A DNA stretch of 64,000 bases from Dyadobacter bucti (GTDB lineage Bacteria; Bacteroidota; Bacteroidia; Cytophagales; Spirosomataceae), in contig NZ_SWFP01000009.1 of assembly GCF_005869225.1 (NCBI RefSeq), forward strand, positions 124,001 to 188,000. Reading direction: 5' to 3'. Positions 36,248 to 45,852 of this stretch are shown here, piece by piece. Every line of letters starts with the position of its first letter. Position 1 is the stretch's first letter. Both the position numbers and the translations under genes were made by a program. The notes beneath the pieces are model-generated. The model made no database searches and had not been told where the DNA came from. It saw only the letters and a list, made by a program, of their open reading frames with translations.

Positions 36248-38893
36248 TTGGCAAAGGCACCTAAAGAAACCCCGCTTAATAAACAATATAATGAGATCAA
36301 GGCCAAGTATCCGGGAGCATTATTGCTGTTTCGGGTGGGAGATTTCTACGAGACATTTGGTGAAGATGCGATAAGGGCTTCTAAAATTCTTGGTATTGTT
36401 CTTACGCGCAGGAATAATGGCGGTGCGCATGAAGAGTTAGCGGGGTTTCCACATCATTCTCTTGATAATTACCTTCCCAAACTGGTCCGAGCAGGTGAAC
36501 GTGTGGCGATTTGTGACCAGCTTGAAGATCCTGCAACTGCCAAAGGAATTGTCAAGCGCGGTGTTACGGAGCTGGTTACACCCGGTGTTTCACTCAATGA
36601 TAATGTACTGGATGTCCGCAGAAACAATTACCTGGCTGCGGTTCATGTCGGTCAGGATGGCTCGTACGGCGTGGCTTTCCTTGATATTTCCACAGGTGAA
36701 TTTATGACCGCGCAGGGCAATGCGGCCTATGTTGATAAAATGCTTCAGGGTTTTTCTCCCGCAGAAGTATTGTTCTGCAAAAGACACAAGCAAGAGTTCA
36801 ATCAGCTTTTCGGAGGTAAATACCACACCTTTCAGTTGGATGAATGGTGTTTTGGCTATGAATACGGATTTGAGCAGCTGACCACCCATTTTCAGACCAC
36901 TACTTTAAAGGGTTATGGAATTGATACGCTCCCGCTGGGGATCATAGCAGCGGGTGTTATCCTGCATTATCTGCGTGAAACAGAGCATAGGGAAGTAGGG
37001 CACATCGGACGGATTACCCGGCTGGAAGAAGATAAATATGTGTGGCTGGACCGCTTTACGGTCCGGAACCTCGAACTGATATTTCCACAGCAGGAGGGGG
37101 GCGTGCCGCTGATCCAGATCCTTGATCAGACTGTTACGCCTATGGGAGCAAGGCTTCTGAGAAAATGGGTAGTACTGCCCTTGAAGGAAAAACTTGCTAT
37201 AGAAGAACGTCTTTCGACGGTAGGGCACTTCATCCAGAATGAAGATCTGCATGACACAGTTATTCAGCATCTCAAACAGATTGGTGACCTGGAAAGGCTG
37301 ATTTCCAAAGTGGCAGTGCGGCGGATCAATCCCCGTGAAATGTATCAGCTCAAGAAATCACTGAAACAGATCGAGCCGATCAAAAACTTATTCACGAGTA
37401 TTGTTCAGAAAAAAGAGAAAGACGGCAATGTGGGGCCGGCTTCAGAAATTCTGAAAAAATATGCTGACCAGCTAAATCCATGTAGTTTTCTGATCGAAAA
37501 AATTGAAAACGAATTACGGGAAGATGCGCCGGTATTGTCTAACCAGGGCCGCATGATCAAGACGGGCGTAGATACCGAACTGGATGAACTGCATGCAATT
37601 TCTTATGAAGGCAAGGATTATCTGCTTAAACTCCAGAACAGGGAAATTGAACGCACAGGCATTGGCTCGCTCAAAATTGCATACAACAAAGTTTTCGGAT
37701 ATTATCTGGAAGTAACACATGCACATCAGAATAAAGTGCCGGCCGACTGGATCAGGAAGCAAACATTGGTCAACGCGGAGCGCTATATCACCCCTGAGCT
37801 CAAAGAATACGAAGAGAAGATACTGAATGCGGAAGACAAGATCGGTGCGATCGAATTCCGGATTTTTAATGAAATTGTGCATACTGCTGCGGAATATGTC
37901 AATACAATCCAGCAAAATGCACTGGTCATTTCTACCCTCGATGCGCTGAGTTCATTTGCAACGGTAGCGCGTAAAAACAATTATTCCAAACCAGTGATCA
38001 CCGAAGGCCACGAGCTGGATATTAAAGATGGCCGGCATCCGGTGATCGAGCAGCAGTTGCCGCTGGGCGAAAGCTATGTTCCCAACGACCTCTTTCTGGA
38101 CGACGTTGCGCAGCAGATTATCATCATTACGGGCCCAAACATGGCTGGTAAATCGGCTCTGCTGCGGCAAACAGCACTGATTGTGCTGATGGCGCAAATG
38201 GGAAGTTACGTACCGGCAAAGGCCGCTTCTATAGGGTTGGTTGACAAGATCTTCACAAGGGTAGGAGCGAGCGATAACCTCAGCCGTGGTGAAAGTACAT
38301 TCATGGTTGAAATGACTGAAACGGCCAGTATACTCAACAATCTGAGCGACAGGAGCCTGGTTTTGATGGATGAAATCGGGCGGGGAACAAGCACCTACGA
38401 CGGTGTTTCCATAGCCTGGGCCATCGCCGAATATCTGCATAATCAGCCGGGCTGCAAACCCAAAACGCTTTTTGCTACGCATTATCATGAGCTTAATCAG
38501 CTGGCAGAGGATTTTCCGCGCATCAAAAACTTTAATGTAGCCGTAAAGGAAGTAGACAACAAAGTGATTTTTCTCAGAAAATTGAAGCCGGGCGGAAGTG
38601 CACACAGCTTTGGTATTCACGTTGCCCAGATCGCGGGGATGCCTCAGCCGATCGTTTTGAGAGCAAGCGAGATCATGCGCCATCTCGAGAAAGACCATGT
38701 TACCCAGGCACATAAAAAAAACGTGAAGGAAATTCCTAAAAACAACTTCCAGCTCAGCATTTTCGAACCGGCCGATCCGCGACTGGAGGAAATGAAGGAG
38801 AAGTTGTTGCTCGTAGATGTAAACACCCTGTCGCCCATTGAGGCCCTTTTGAAACTTAATGAGTTCCAAAAGATTGTACAGAAGGAGAATTAA
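36248..38893 (+). CDS. mutS: DNA mismatch repair protein MutS
   Basis: 881 residues. Mismatch-binding domain with FRVGDFYETFGEDA (the Phe-x-Glu mismatch motif is FYE), connector and clamp domains, then ATPase with Walker A GPNMAGKSALL, Walker B MDEIGRGTSTYDG and the ATHYHEL switch. Recognises mispairs and recruits MutL. The start codon is TTG at 36248: it follows an in-frame TAA (36245) directly, so no other start is possible, and the MAKAPKETPL N-terminus is typical for Bacteroidota. It has its own promoter at 36187. Confidence 0.97.
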   Translation: MAKAPKETPLNKQYNEIKAKYPGALLLFRVGDFYETFGEDAIRASKILGIVLTRRNNGGAHEELAGFPHHSLDNYLPKLVRAGERVAICDQLEDPATAKGIVKRGVTELVTPGVSLNDNVLDVRRNNYLAAVHVGQDGSYGVAFLDISTGEFMTAQGNAAYVDKMLQGFSPAEVLFCKRHKQEFNQLFGGKYHTFQLDEWCFGYEYGFEQLTTHFQTTTLKGYGIDTLPLGIIAAGVILHYLRETEHREVGHIGRITRLEEDKYVWLDRFTVRNLELIFPQQEGGVPLIQILDQTVTPMGARLLRKWVVLPLKEKLAIEERLSTVGHFIQNEDLHDTVIQHLKQIGDLERLISKVAVRRINPREMYQLKKSLKQIEPIKNLFTSIVQKKEKDGNVGPASEILKKYADQLNPCSFLIEKIENELREDAPVLSNQGRMIKTGVDTELDELHAISYEGKDYLLKLQNREIERTGIGSLKIAYNKVFGYYLEVTHAHQNKVPADWIRKQTLVNAERYITPELKEYEEKILNAEDKIGAIEFRIFNEIVHTAAEYVNTIQQNALVISTLDALSSFATVARKNNYSKPVITEGHELDIKDGRHPVIEQQLPLGESYVPNDLFLDDVAQQIIIITGPNMAGKSALLRQTALIVLMAQMGSYVPAKAASIGLVDKIFTRVGASDNLSRGESTFMVEMTETASILNNLSDRSLVLMDEIGRGTSTYDGVSIAWAIAEYLHNQPGCKPKTLFATHYHELNQLAEDFPRIKNFNVAVKEVDNKVIFLRKLKPGGSAHSFGIHVAQIAGMPQPIVLRASEIMRHLEKDHVTQAHKKNVKEIPKNNFQLSIFEPADPRLEEMKEKLLLVDVNTLSPIEALLKLNEFQKIVQKEN

Positions 38894-38955
38894 GGATGGA
38901 ATGTTTTGAATCTTAAATTTTGTATCACAATTAAATAATCTCCTATTAACCTTTT

Positions 38956-40143
38956 ATGAAAAATTCAATGCGTTTTCAGTTGATGGCTATGATGTTCCTG
39001 CTATATTTTGTGTGGGGAGCATGGTATGGGCAAATGAGTAAATACATGTTTACACAGCTCGGAGCCACGGGTGGGCAGGTTGGGAACGCTTATGCTGCAT
39101 TTTCTATCGCCATGATTATTGCCCCATTTTTTGTGGGAATGATCGCTGACCGCTATTTTGCTGCTCAAAAAGTTCTGGGCGTGCTTAGCCTTTTGGGTGC
39201 TGGGATTTTGTACGTTCTTACCGGTATAAAAGACGCAGATACATTTTTTTGGGTGATCCTGGCTTATTGTATCACTTTCGCGCCTGCGATGTCCCTCACA
39301 ACTTCTATCGCGATGCAGCACGTGAAGGATTCGGAAAAGGATTTCCCTTCGATACGTGTAATGGGAACTGTGGCCTGGATCGTGGTGACCAACATAGTGG
39401 GTTATTATGGTTTCGGGGATAAAGTAACAATTTTTCAACTTTCGATGTTTGCGGCGGCTTTCCTGGGTGTTTTCTCGTTTTTCCTGCCCAATACACCTCC
39501 CAAACCAAGTTCGAACACCTCATTTGCGGATATACTCGGGCTTGATGCTTTCAAACTTTTCAAAGACCGGTCTTTTGCAATTTTCTTCATATCGTCTCTG
39601 CTGATCTGTATTCCTTTGTCATTTTACTATGCTATGGCAAACCCGTCTCTTACAGACTCGGGAATGACCAATGTTGAAAATAAAATGTCGCTGGGACAAG
39701 CTTCCGAAGTCATCTTTATGTTGCTGATTCCCTTTGCATTCAGTCGTTTTGGTGTTAAATGGATGTTGGTTGTGGGACTTATCGCCTGGATTGTCAGGTT
39801 CATCGGCTTCGGCTACGGCGACGCCAATAGTGAATGGCTGCTGTACCTCGCCATTGTGTTGCATGGGGTTTGTTACGATTTCTTTTTTGTTACCGGTCAG
39901 ATTTATACGGATAGCAAGGCTGGTGAAAAATTCCGCTCTTCCGCTCAGGGGCTTATTTCAATAGCAACTTATGGAATCGGAATGGGAATCGGATCCTGGA
40001 TAGCGGGCGTAGTGGCAGATATATATACTGTGGACGGTGTAAAGAACTGGACGAGCATCTGGATGGTCCCTGCAGGTATCGCAGCCGTAGTGCTCGTTTT
40101 ATTTGTACTTTTCTTTAAAGACAACAAAGTAAAAGCTGCCTGA
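38956..40143 (+). CDS. Nucleoside:H+ symporter-type MFS transporter
   Basis: 395 residues with about 12 membrane segments, of the NupG/XapB-like nucleoside-proton symporter branch of the major facilitator superfamily. MRFQLMAMMFLLYFVWGAW at the start, SIRVMGTVAWIVVTNIVGYY and FFFVTGQIYTDSKAG are the branch features. Brings nucleosides or a related solute across the inner membrane. TGATG overlap with the next gene. Confidence 0.85.
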   Translation: MKNSMRFQLMAMMFLLYFVWGAWYGQMSKYMFTQLGATGGQVGNAYAAFSIAMIIAPFFVGMIADRYFAAQKVLGVLSLLGAGILYVLTGIKDADTFFWVILAYCITFAPAMSLTTSIAMQHVKDSEKDFPSIRVMGTVAWIVVTNIVGYYGFGDKVTIFQLSMFAAAFLGVFSFFLPNTPPKPSSNTSFADILGLDAFKLFKDRSFAIFFISSLLICIPLSFYYAMANPSLTDSGMTNVENKMSLGQASEVIFMLLIPFAFSRFGVKWMLVVGLIAWIVRFIGFGYGDANSEWLLYLAIVLHGVCYDFFFVTGQIYTDSKAGEKFRSSAQGLISIATYGIGMGIGSWIAGVVADIYTVDGVKNWTSIWMVPAGIAAVVLVLFVLFFKDNKVKAA

Positions 40144-40511
40144 TGAAATCTGTGCTGACGATTGGGTTATTGATCTTGTCCAATGCTTTTATGACAATGG
40201 CATGGTATGGTCACTTGAAATTCAAAGAACTTGGATGGTTCAGTAAGCTTGGACTGTTCTCGGTCATTCTTTTAAGTTGGGGGATTGCCCTGTTTGAATA
40301 TTGTTTTCAAGTTCCGGCAAACCGCATAGGTTTCCGGGAAAATGGCGGTCCGTTCTCTTTGGTTGAGCTGAAAGTGATTCAGGAGGTGATCACGCTGGTA
40401 ATATTTACGGTTTTCACTCTGCTGTTTTTCAAAACCGAGACTTTTCGCTGGAACCACGCAGTCGGGTTTCTTTTCCTGATACTGGCAGTTTATTTTATCT
40501 TCAAAAAATAG
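40143..40511 (+). CDS. DMT family protein (DUF486)
   Basis: 122 residues with four membrane segments. The pattern SNAFMTMAWYGHL, LSWGIALFEYCFQVPANRIG, and GGPFSLVELKVIQEVITL is characteristic of DUF486, a small drug/metabolite-transporter-like membrane family. Function unknown. Its ATG overlaps the symporter stop by one base. A strong terminator follows immediately. Confidence 0.85.
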   Translation: MKSVLTIGLLILSNAFMTMAWYGHLKFKELGWFSKLGLFSVILLSWGIALFEYCFQVPANRIGFRENGGPFSLVELKVIQEVITLVIFTVFTLLFFKTETFRWNHAVGFLFLILAVYFIFKK

Positions 40512-40553
40512 AAAAACCCTGTAAGATATCCATCAGAATCTTACAGGGTTTTT
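40512..40553 (+). terminator. Bidirectional terminator after DUF486
   Basis: A 16-bp perfect stem, AAAAACCCTGTAAGAT (40512-40527) with ATCTTACAGGGTTTTT (40538-40553), and a 10-base loop. A- and T-tracts serve both this operon and the convergent RRM gene. Confidence 0.93.
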
Positions 40554-40573
40554 TATTTCAATATCAGTTTATC

Positions 40574-41194
40574 TCAATACCAATCGTCGTCGTCGCGATC
40601 ACGGGTGTAGTCTGTTTTTTTGGAACCGCCTCCGCCTTTCTTGTACTCACCACGTCCAAACCGGTCGTTGTCAGACCTTGACTTTCCCCGATCGCCTCCG
40701 CCATGTCCGCGATCACTGCTTTTATAACGGTCTCCTCCGCCTCCATATCCTCCTCCGCTGTTGCCGCCACCGCTATATCCGCCGCCACCGCCACTATATC
40801 CGCCGCCGCCGCCGCTACTACTTCCACCACTATATCCGCTGCTGGATGGGCGATCGGTACTTCCTGTGCTGCTGCTTCCGCCATCCGGTCTTGGCCGGCT
40901 AAATCCTTCTCTTTTGAAATCACTTCTGGGAGCTCCGTTATCGCTTCTTGCTTCTTTTTTCTGCGACTCGTTCACTACCAGCGGCCTTCCATACATTTCT
41001 GCTCCGTTCAGTTGACTTATAGCCAGTTTTGCCTGCTCTTCATCGGGCATCTCTACAAACCCGAAACCTTTGCTTTGACGCGTAATTTTGTCAATGATGA
41101 TTTTCGCGGAGCTCACTGTACCAAATTTTTCGAAAGCTTCACGCAGTTCGCTTTCCTTTAACTTAAAAGAAAGACTCCCAACAAAAATGTCCAT
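40574..41194 (-). CDS. Glycine-rich RRM RNA-binding protein
   Basis: 206 residues. One RRM at residues 1-80 with RNP2 (IFVGSL) and RNP1 (KGFGFVEM) keeps the aromatic RNA-binding positions. The tail (about 85-206) is low-complexity Gly/Ser/Arg/Tyr, with repeated GGGGGYSGGG blocks, then Arg-Gly and acidic residues ending in DDDDWY. Such proteins bind RNA as chaperones, often cold-induced, in cyanobacteria and Bacteroidota; the acidic C-terminus is an extra. RNA target unknown. No other RNA gene is nearby. Confidence 0.9.
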   Translation of the reverse strand: MDIFVGSLSFKLKESELREAFEKFGTVSSAKIIIDKITRQSKGFGFVEMPDEEQAKLAISQLNGAEMYGRPLVVNESQKKEARSDNGAPRSDFKREGFSRPRPDGGSSSTGSTDRPSSSGYSGGSSSGGGGGYSGGGGGYSGGGNSGGGYGGGGDRYKSSDRGHGGGDRGKSRSDNDRFGRGEYKKGGGGSKKTDYTRDRDDDDWY

Positions 41195-41235
41195 GGAAAC
41201 GCCTGTTTTTGATTGATTTTAGGTTATAAATATAT

Positions 41236-42069
41236 TTATTTTAACTGATATGCTACAACACTGTTCTTCATGAACGTCGGAACATAAACAATTTTTTTAG
41301 CGGCATCATAGCCGATATCCGCAGAATTTGTCTTGTCAGCCGAGGTGTCCAGAAGTTTTTCAGTGGTACCGTCTGCTGTAACGTAATATACGACACCTGC
41401 CCAACAGGAAACGAGGTATTCGCCCGGCTTCACTTGCTCAATGCCGTCTGTGCTTTTATCCATGCCCTCGGCAACAACTGTAATCTTTTTGTCACTGCTC
41501 AGCTTTTTCAATGTTCCGCTGTCAGCAATCAATAGGTCCGAACCCACAGCCAGTAAACCATTGGGCCCGGTAAGATTTTCGAAATAGGTAGTGACCATTC
41601 CGTCTTTGAGCAAATGCACCTTCTTTGTTTGCGAATCTGAAACATAGAGGTTGCCTTTTGAATCAATGGTAATGTCGTTCAAAAACTTGGAGTCTTCAAC
41701 CGCGTACTTTTTAAGGATTTTACCGGTTTTAACATCAATTTCAACAATATCGGTAATATCTGCAACATAAAGTTTTGAACCCGTCAGGCCCATTCCTTTA
41801 GGAGCGTTCAAGCCTGTCACCCAGTCCTTGGCAATGATCTTTCCATCCAGGCCAACTTTCGCAATTCCACCCTGGCCGTCTTTTTCACCAGCTTTCCCGT
41901 CAATCAGGGCCACATAAAGCAGTTTGCCCTGTGCGCTGTAAAGCACAGACTCAGGAATAGGCAGGGCAGCCTCAGATGCCCAAAGCTGGGTCAATGAATG
42001 TTGCGCCTGTAATGACGTTACGTTAAAGACAAATAAACATGCAGTGAAGAAAAGATGTTTGGATTTCAT
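41236..42069 (-). CDS. Secreted SMP-30/NHL-type beta-propeller protein
   Basis: 277 residues with a signal peptide (KSKHLFFTACLFVFNVTSL, then LQA-QHS) and a six-bladed propeller of the SMP-30/gluconolactonase or NHL type; blades repeat DI-x-DSKGNLYVSD, LLAVGSDLLIADSG and similar. Metal ligand residues typical of SMP-30 are partly present, so it could be a lactonase or simply a sugar- or ligand-binding propeller. Separated from the DUF1080 gene by 260 bp with a terminator; own promoter likely. Confidence 0.8.
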   Translation of the reverse strand: MKSKHLFFTACLFVFNVTSLQAQHSLTQLWASEAALPIPESVLYSAQGKLLYVALIDGKAGEKDGQGGIAKVGLDGKIIAKDWVTGLNAPKGMGLTGSKLYVADITDIVEIDVKTGKILKKYAVEDSKFLNDITIDSKGNLYVSDSQTKKVHLLKDGMVTTYFENLTGPNGLLAVGSDLLIADSGTLKKLSSDKKITVVAEGMDKSTDGIEQVKPGEYLVSCWAGVVYYVTADGTTEKLLDTSADKTNSADIGYDAAKKIVYVPTFMKNSVVAYQLK

Positions 42070-42159
42070 GATGGTCTGGTTTGAAACAGCGTAAAATTTA
42101 AGTCGAGCGATCGTTGATGTGAAATGCTTGTGTGGAGCGAGTCTTTGTGATTATTATAT

Positions 42160-42167
42160 CAAAGCTA
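42160..42167 (-). promoter_or_regulatory. -7 element upstream of the propeller gene
   Basis: Minus-strand TAGCTTTG is an exact TAnnTTTG, about 90 bases before the ATG at 42069. No TTG at 17-23 bases. The remaining 42070-42270 is AT-rich with no other recognisable element. Confidence 0.35.
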
Positions 42168-42275
42168 AATAAAAATGGCCTAACTGCTTGAACAGGTCAC
42201 TTTTTAATTTTTTTAAATAAATCTTCCTGCCCGTTAAGTATGAAATTCCGGACGTGTGTACGGAAACGCATAATA

Positions 42276-42305
42276 AAAGCCCTGTCAAAACATTGACAAG
42301 GCTTT
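42276..42305 (-). terminator. Terminator after the HEAT/DUF1080 gene
   Basis: Stem AAAGCCCTGTCAA (42276-42288) and TTGACAAGGCTTT (42293-42305), one internal mismatch and a 4-base loop. On the minus strand it is followed by a T-rich stretch. Located 25 bases after the gene's stop. Confidence 0.75.
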
Positions 42306-42329
42306 CATTAATAACTTAGTCTACAATTG

Positions 42330-45300
42330 TTATTTTTTCTTCGCTTTTTTCTTTGAGGCTTTGGGAGCGGGGGCGGCAGTTTCTTTGGTAAGATCCTTAA
42401 TGCGGATGTTCCTGAAACGCAGCTCCGAACCATGCCCTAAAAATCCGAGGTGACCGGTGGTACGGCTAAGGCCCGGATGTTCGCGATGATCTGCGGTTCC
42501 GTTTTTACTGGCCTCGGCCAGGTCTCCGTCCAGGATCACGGTGCCGTTCAGGGTAACTTTGATCTTGGATCCCTGCACACGGACTTCTTCATAATTCCAC
42601 TCGCCCAGCGGTTTCAAAAAGCCTCTTTTCGCAGGGATAATGCCATAGGCGGATCCGTGGTACTGATATTCTTTAAGATCTTTGTAAATATCAGCGTCGT
42701 TATCCAGGATCTGGATTTCAGTTCCGACGTAAGCTGCGTCGCCTTCCAGAGGCGTCCTGATACCGAGTCCATTATTTGCGCCCGGGGTAAGCTGGAACTC
42801 AAAACGGAAATCAAAATCGCTGTATTCGTCTTTTGTATACAAATTGCCTTTTCCGCCTTTTTTCGGATCAACAGCCATTTCGCCGTTGTCAATGAAATAA
42901 TCCGTTTTGTTGCCGATCCATTCAAACATATTGGTACCGTCGAACAGGACTTTGAACCCGTCGGCTTTTTCGGCTTCCGGTAGCGTAAATTCCTGACGGG
43001 GGATCTCGCGGACGTAGATGTCACGGTAGTAGATCAGGTCGCCATGTGCCTGCAATTCAAGCTGTTCTTTTGCAAAAATAGGAAGGTTGCGGTCCCAGTA
43101 ATTTTCCAGCACCACATCACTGACCACATTGACTCCGTTCAGATCAACCGAAACCCGGTCACCGATCATGGTAATATGAAACGTATTCCACTCTCCCACG
43201 GCATTGTCCGCGACCTGTGTGGGTTTGCTTGGGTTTTTCTGATTGTTATACAATCCTCCTGAACCAACCTGCGCACCTACCGACACCCTTGAAGTATCCC
43301 AGATTTGTACCTGCGGCGTTCCACGAAGATATATTCCTGCATCGCCTTCTTTCTGGATTTTCCAGTCAACATACATTTCAAAGTCACCGTATTGTTTTAC
43401 AGTAGCGAGGTTATCGCCATGTCCCGAAAATACCAGGTCGCCATCTTTCGCATACCAGTCTTTCTTGGCAGCTTCGTCTGCTTTTTTCTGTTTTGCGGCC
43501 AAAGTATCTGGGCTCATTTTGCCACGTGCTATCGGGTTTTCAACCAAACCTTTCCAGCCGGTGATATCTTTTCCGTTGAACAAAGAAACAAAACCATCGC
43601 CTGCTGGCATCTCTGCCAGATGTTTGCGGATAGATTCTTTTTGATATTCAGCATCCTGGCCTTTCAAAACAGAGGATGTTTTGGTCAGCAGTTCACGAAT
43701 CTCGGTACCATAAATGCCTTTGTTTGAAAGTGCGATCGACATCACAGCCTGAGCAGCAGCCTGCTGAATACCGGCATTCGAGTTGTCAAGATATCTTCCT
43801 GCGAACAACAATGCATTGAAAGTCCGGTTGCGTGACAGTTCTTTCAGTATGGCTTCTTTCTGAGCATCAGTTTTGGCAAGTGCCATCGCCTCACGAAGCA
43901 TGATTACCTTGTTTGCAGGTGTTTTTGTCGATTTTGTTGCCGCTGAGACGTATCCTGTCAGCGCAGCATTGAAATCGTCAGCATCAGAAGTTTTCCCGGC
44001 TATGGCAAGCAATTCGTTTGCCGCACTTGCATCGGTCCAGGCAGATAATGCACGGATGGCAGCTTTTTTCCCTGCAGCGTCACTGTTGTTAAAGGCGGAA
44101 ACTACGGATGCCAATGCTTTTTTGCCACCGATACTAGCCAGAACAGCCAGGTAATGTGCCTGCTTTTCGGTAGGGGATCCCTGCATTTGTTTCAATATAA
44201 GATCGCTTTGAGCAACTGCATTTCCCGAGCCTTTCACCGCGACGCTGATTGCGCTTTGTACAGCAGTAATTTCGTCACCGCTGTTTACAGTGTTCAGCAA
44301 AGCAAATAGTTGTGGAAGATCATTGCTGGTAGCGAGTGATTTCAAGGCGCTGAACGACGATTTCTTTACTTCCGCATTAGTGCTCGTCAGAAACTTGGAG
44401 ACAACATTTAGTTTTGAACTAGCAGCCCTTGCAGCCAGAACGTCAATAACTGCGGGTTGGGCGGCTGCGGGTAACGCAGGCAAAGCCGTAGCAAGCTGAT
44501 CTGCAAGTCCATCGCCTTTGATGGTTAAAAGACTGCTTTTAACAGCTTTGATATCGTCCGCGTTTCCGGTTTTAAGTATTGTGATGAGGTTAGCAATACT
44601 GCTTTCCTGTCCTATTCTTCCGGACGCCCATATTGCAGCCAGTTTCACTTTGCTGTCTTTTGAGCTCAAAGCTTTCAGGACAGCACGCAGCGCGTCTTTG
44701 GATTGCGCATGACCCAGCATGGTAATGATTTCAGCCTGAACCTCTGGTTTTGCTTTTTTCAGCGCATTCAGCCAGGGCGTCGTGCCGTCGGCCATCAGGT
44801 AATGTTGCCCGAGTTTCAAAGCTGCTGCGCGGTATTGCGCATCGGTGCTTTCCATTGCTTTTACCAAAACCGGTACACTTTCGCGTTTTTTGATATCTGA
44901 ATAGACTTTCAAAGCCGAAGCGCGCGTCGCGGTCTGCTTGGCATCAGGCGTATTTTTAATCAATTCCAAAGCTGCTTTTTCAGCGATAGAAGCATTTCCG
45001 TTTTCTGCGAGACGCACGAGGTATTTTAAATAAACTGCTGTTGCATCCGCCTCATCATATCCGTAGGCCACTTTTTGGGCAGCACTTGCCAGGATACTTT
45101 CTGAAGAAGGTACGCCGATTTCAGACAATGCATAAACACTCACCTTGCGTAAAGTTACGTCGGCACTTGCGGCTGTTTTTTCAATTGCTCCGGCAGCTTC
45201 TCTGTAGCGGCTTTCTCCAAGTGCTTCCGTGATGGCTATCTGATTGGCGCCCTTGGCGCTACTCAATGCCTGTAACAATGCAGCTCCGGCAGCGGGCGAA

Positions 45301-45773
45301 CCTATTCTGGCCAACGCTCTTGAAGCGGGGCTACCCAGTCTTTCGTCGGTCAGATAGGATTTTAGTACCTCTACCGATTCATCTTTTCCAACGGTCTGCA
45401 ACTGGTAGATCAGGAAATTCTTGCTGTCGGGATCATTTACTTTGGACAATGCTTCTCCGTATGCTTCCGCAGCCGTTTTTCTTAAAGCTTCTTTTCCTGC
45501 CTGGGAAGCATAGTAGGTAAAGCCACCCAGCGCATACTGGATTTTAGTATTGTCGCCTTGTCCGAGAGGTTTCAGCATGGAGGCGATATGTACCAATCCC
45601 GGCTTGCCGAGGGCTGCGAGGTCGTCCATATTCTTTTTAAGGCCTGCTGCGTTTTCGGATGGCAAATGTGCCAGCAGATCGTTGGCCTTCGTGGCAAGCA
45701 TCTGATCAGTTTGGGCCATCCCCTGAACTGTAATCAGGAAGAGGGCCAGTAAGGTGTATATGTTTCTTTTCAT
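42330..45773 (-). CDS. HEAT-repeat protein fused to two DUF1080 (3-keto-disaccharide hydrolase-type) domains
   Basis: 1147 residues with a signal peptide (KRNIYTLLALFLITVQGMAQ). Residues about 60-700 form a long alpha-solenoid of Ala/Lys-rich HEAT-like repeats. Then come two DUF1080 beta-sandwiches: about 705-925 (GDGFVSLFNGKDITGWKGL, GDAGIYLRG) and about 930-1125 (KVLFDGTNMFEWIG, NNGLGIRTPL, GTEIQILDND, YQYHGSAYGI). The C-terminus is a Lys/Ala-rich tail. DUF1080 members are lectin-like hydrolases that cleave 3-keto-glycosides, often with Gfo/Idh oxidoreductases; such a gene lies 79 bp upstream. The solenoid may present the protein to other components (inference). Confidence 0.85.
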   Translation of the reverse strand: MKRNIYTLLALFLITVQGMAQTDQMLATKANDLLAHLPSENAAGLKKNMDDLAALGKPGLVHIASMLKPLGQGDNTKIQYALGGFTYYASQAGKEALRKTAAEAYGEALSKVNDPDSKNFLIYQLQTVGKDESVEVLKSYLTDERLGSPASRALARIGSPAAGAALLQALSSAKGANQIAITEALGESRYREAAGAIEKTAASADVTLRKVSVYALSEIGVPSSESILASAAQKVAYGYDEADATAVYLKYLVRLAENGNASIAEKAALELIKNTPDAKQTATRASALKVYSDIKKRESVPVLVKAMESTDAQYRAAALKLGQHYLMADGTTPWLNALKKAKPEVQAEIITMLGHAQSKDALRAVLKALSSKDSKVKLAAIWASGRIGQESSIANLITILKTGNADDIKAVKSSLLTIKGDGLADQLATALPALPAAAQPAVIDVLAARAASSKLNVVSKFLTSTNAEVKKSSFSALKSLATSNDLPQLFALLNTVNSGDEITAVQSAISVAVKGSGNAVAQSDLILKQMQGSPTEKQAHYLAVLASIGGKKALASVVSAFNNSDAAGKKAAIRALSAWTDASAANELLAIAGKTSDADDFNAALTGYVSAATKSTKTPANKVIMLREAMALAKTDAQKEAILKELSRNRTFNALLFAGRYLDNSNAGIQQAAAQAVMSIALSNKGIYGTEIRELLTKTSSVLKGQDAEYQKESIRKHLAEMPAGDGFVSLFNGKDITGWKGLVENPIARGKMSPDTLAAKQKKADEAAKKDWYAKDGDLVFSGHGDNLATVKQYGDFEMYVDWKIQKEGDAGIYLRGTPQVQIWDTSRVSVGAQVGSGGLYNNQKNPSKPTQVADNAVGEWNTFHITMIGDRVSVDLNGVNVVSDVVLENYWDRNLPIFAKEQLELQAHGDLIYYRDIYVREIPRQEFTLPEAEKADGFKVLFDGTNMFEWIGNKTDYFIDNGEMAVDPKKGGKGNLYTKDEYSDFDFRFEFQLTPGANNGLGIRTPLEGDAAYVGTEIQILDNDADIYKDLKEYQYHGSAYGIIPAKRGFLKPLGEWNYEEVRVQGSKIKVTLNGTVILDGDLAEASKNGTADHREHPGLSRTTGHLGFLGHGSELRFRNIRIKDLTKETAAPAPKASKKKAKKK

Positions 45774-45852
45774 TTGGGGTATGGCCGTCGGCTGTCTGCT
45801 TTCAGCAATTAGCTTTTAGAAATTTCGGTTTAATGAATGTTACGGATTACGG

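Noticed and set aside
40703..41161. Long plus-strand ORFs opposite the RRM gene
   Set aside because: They are antisense to the glycine-rich tail and give low-complexity Ala/Pro/Tyr peptides with no homology; a consequence of the repeat composition.
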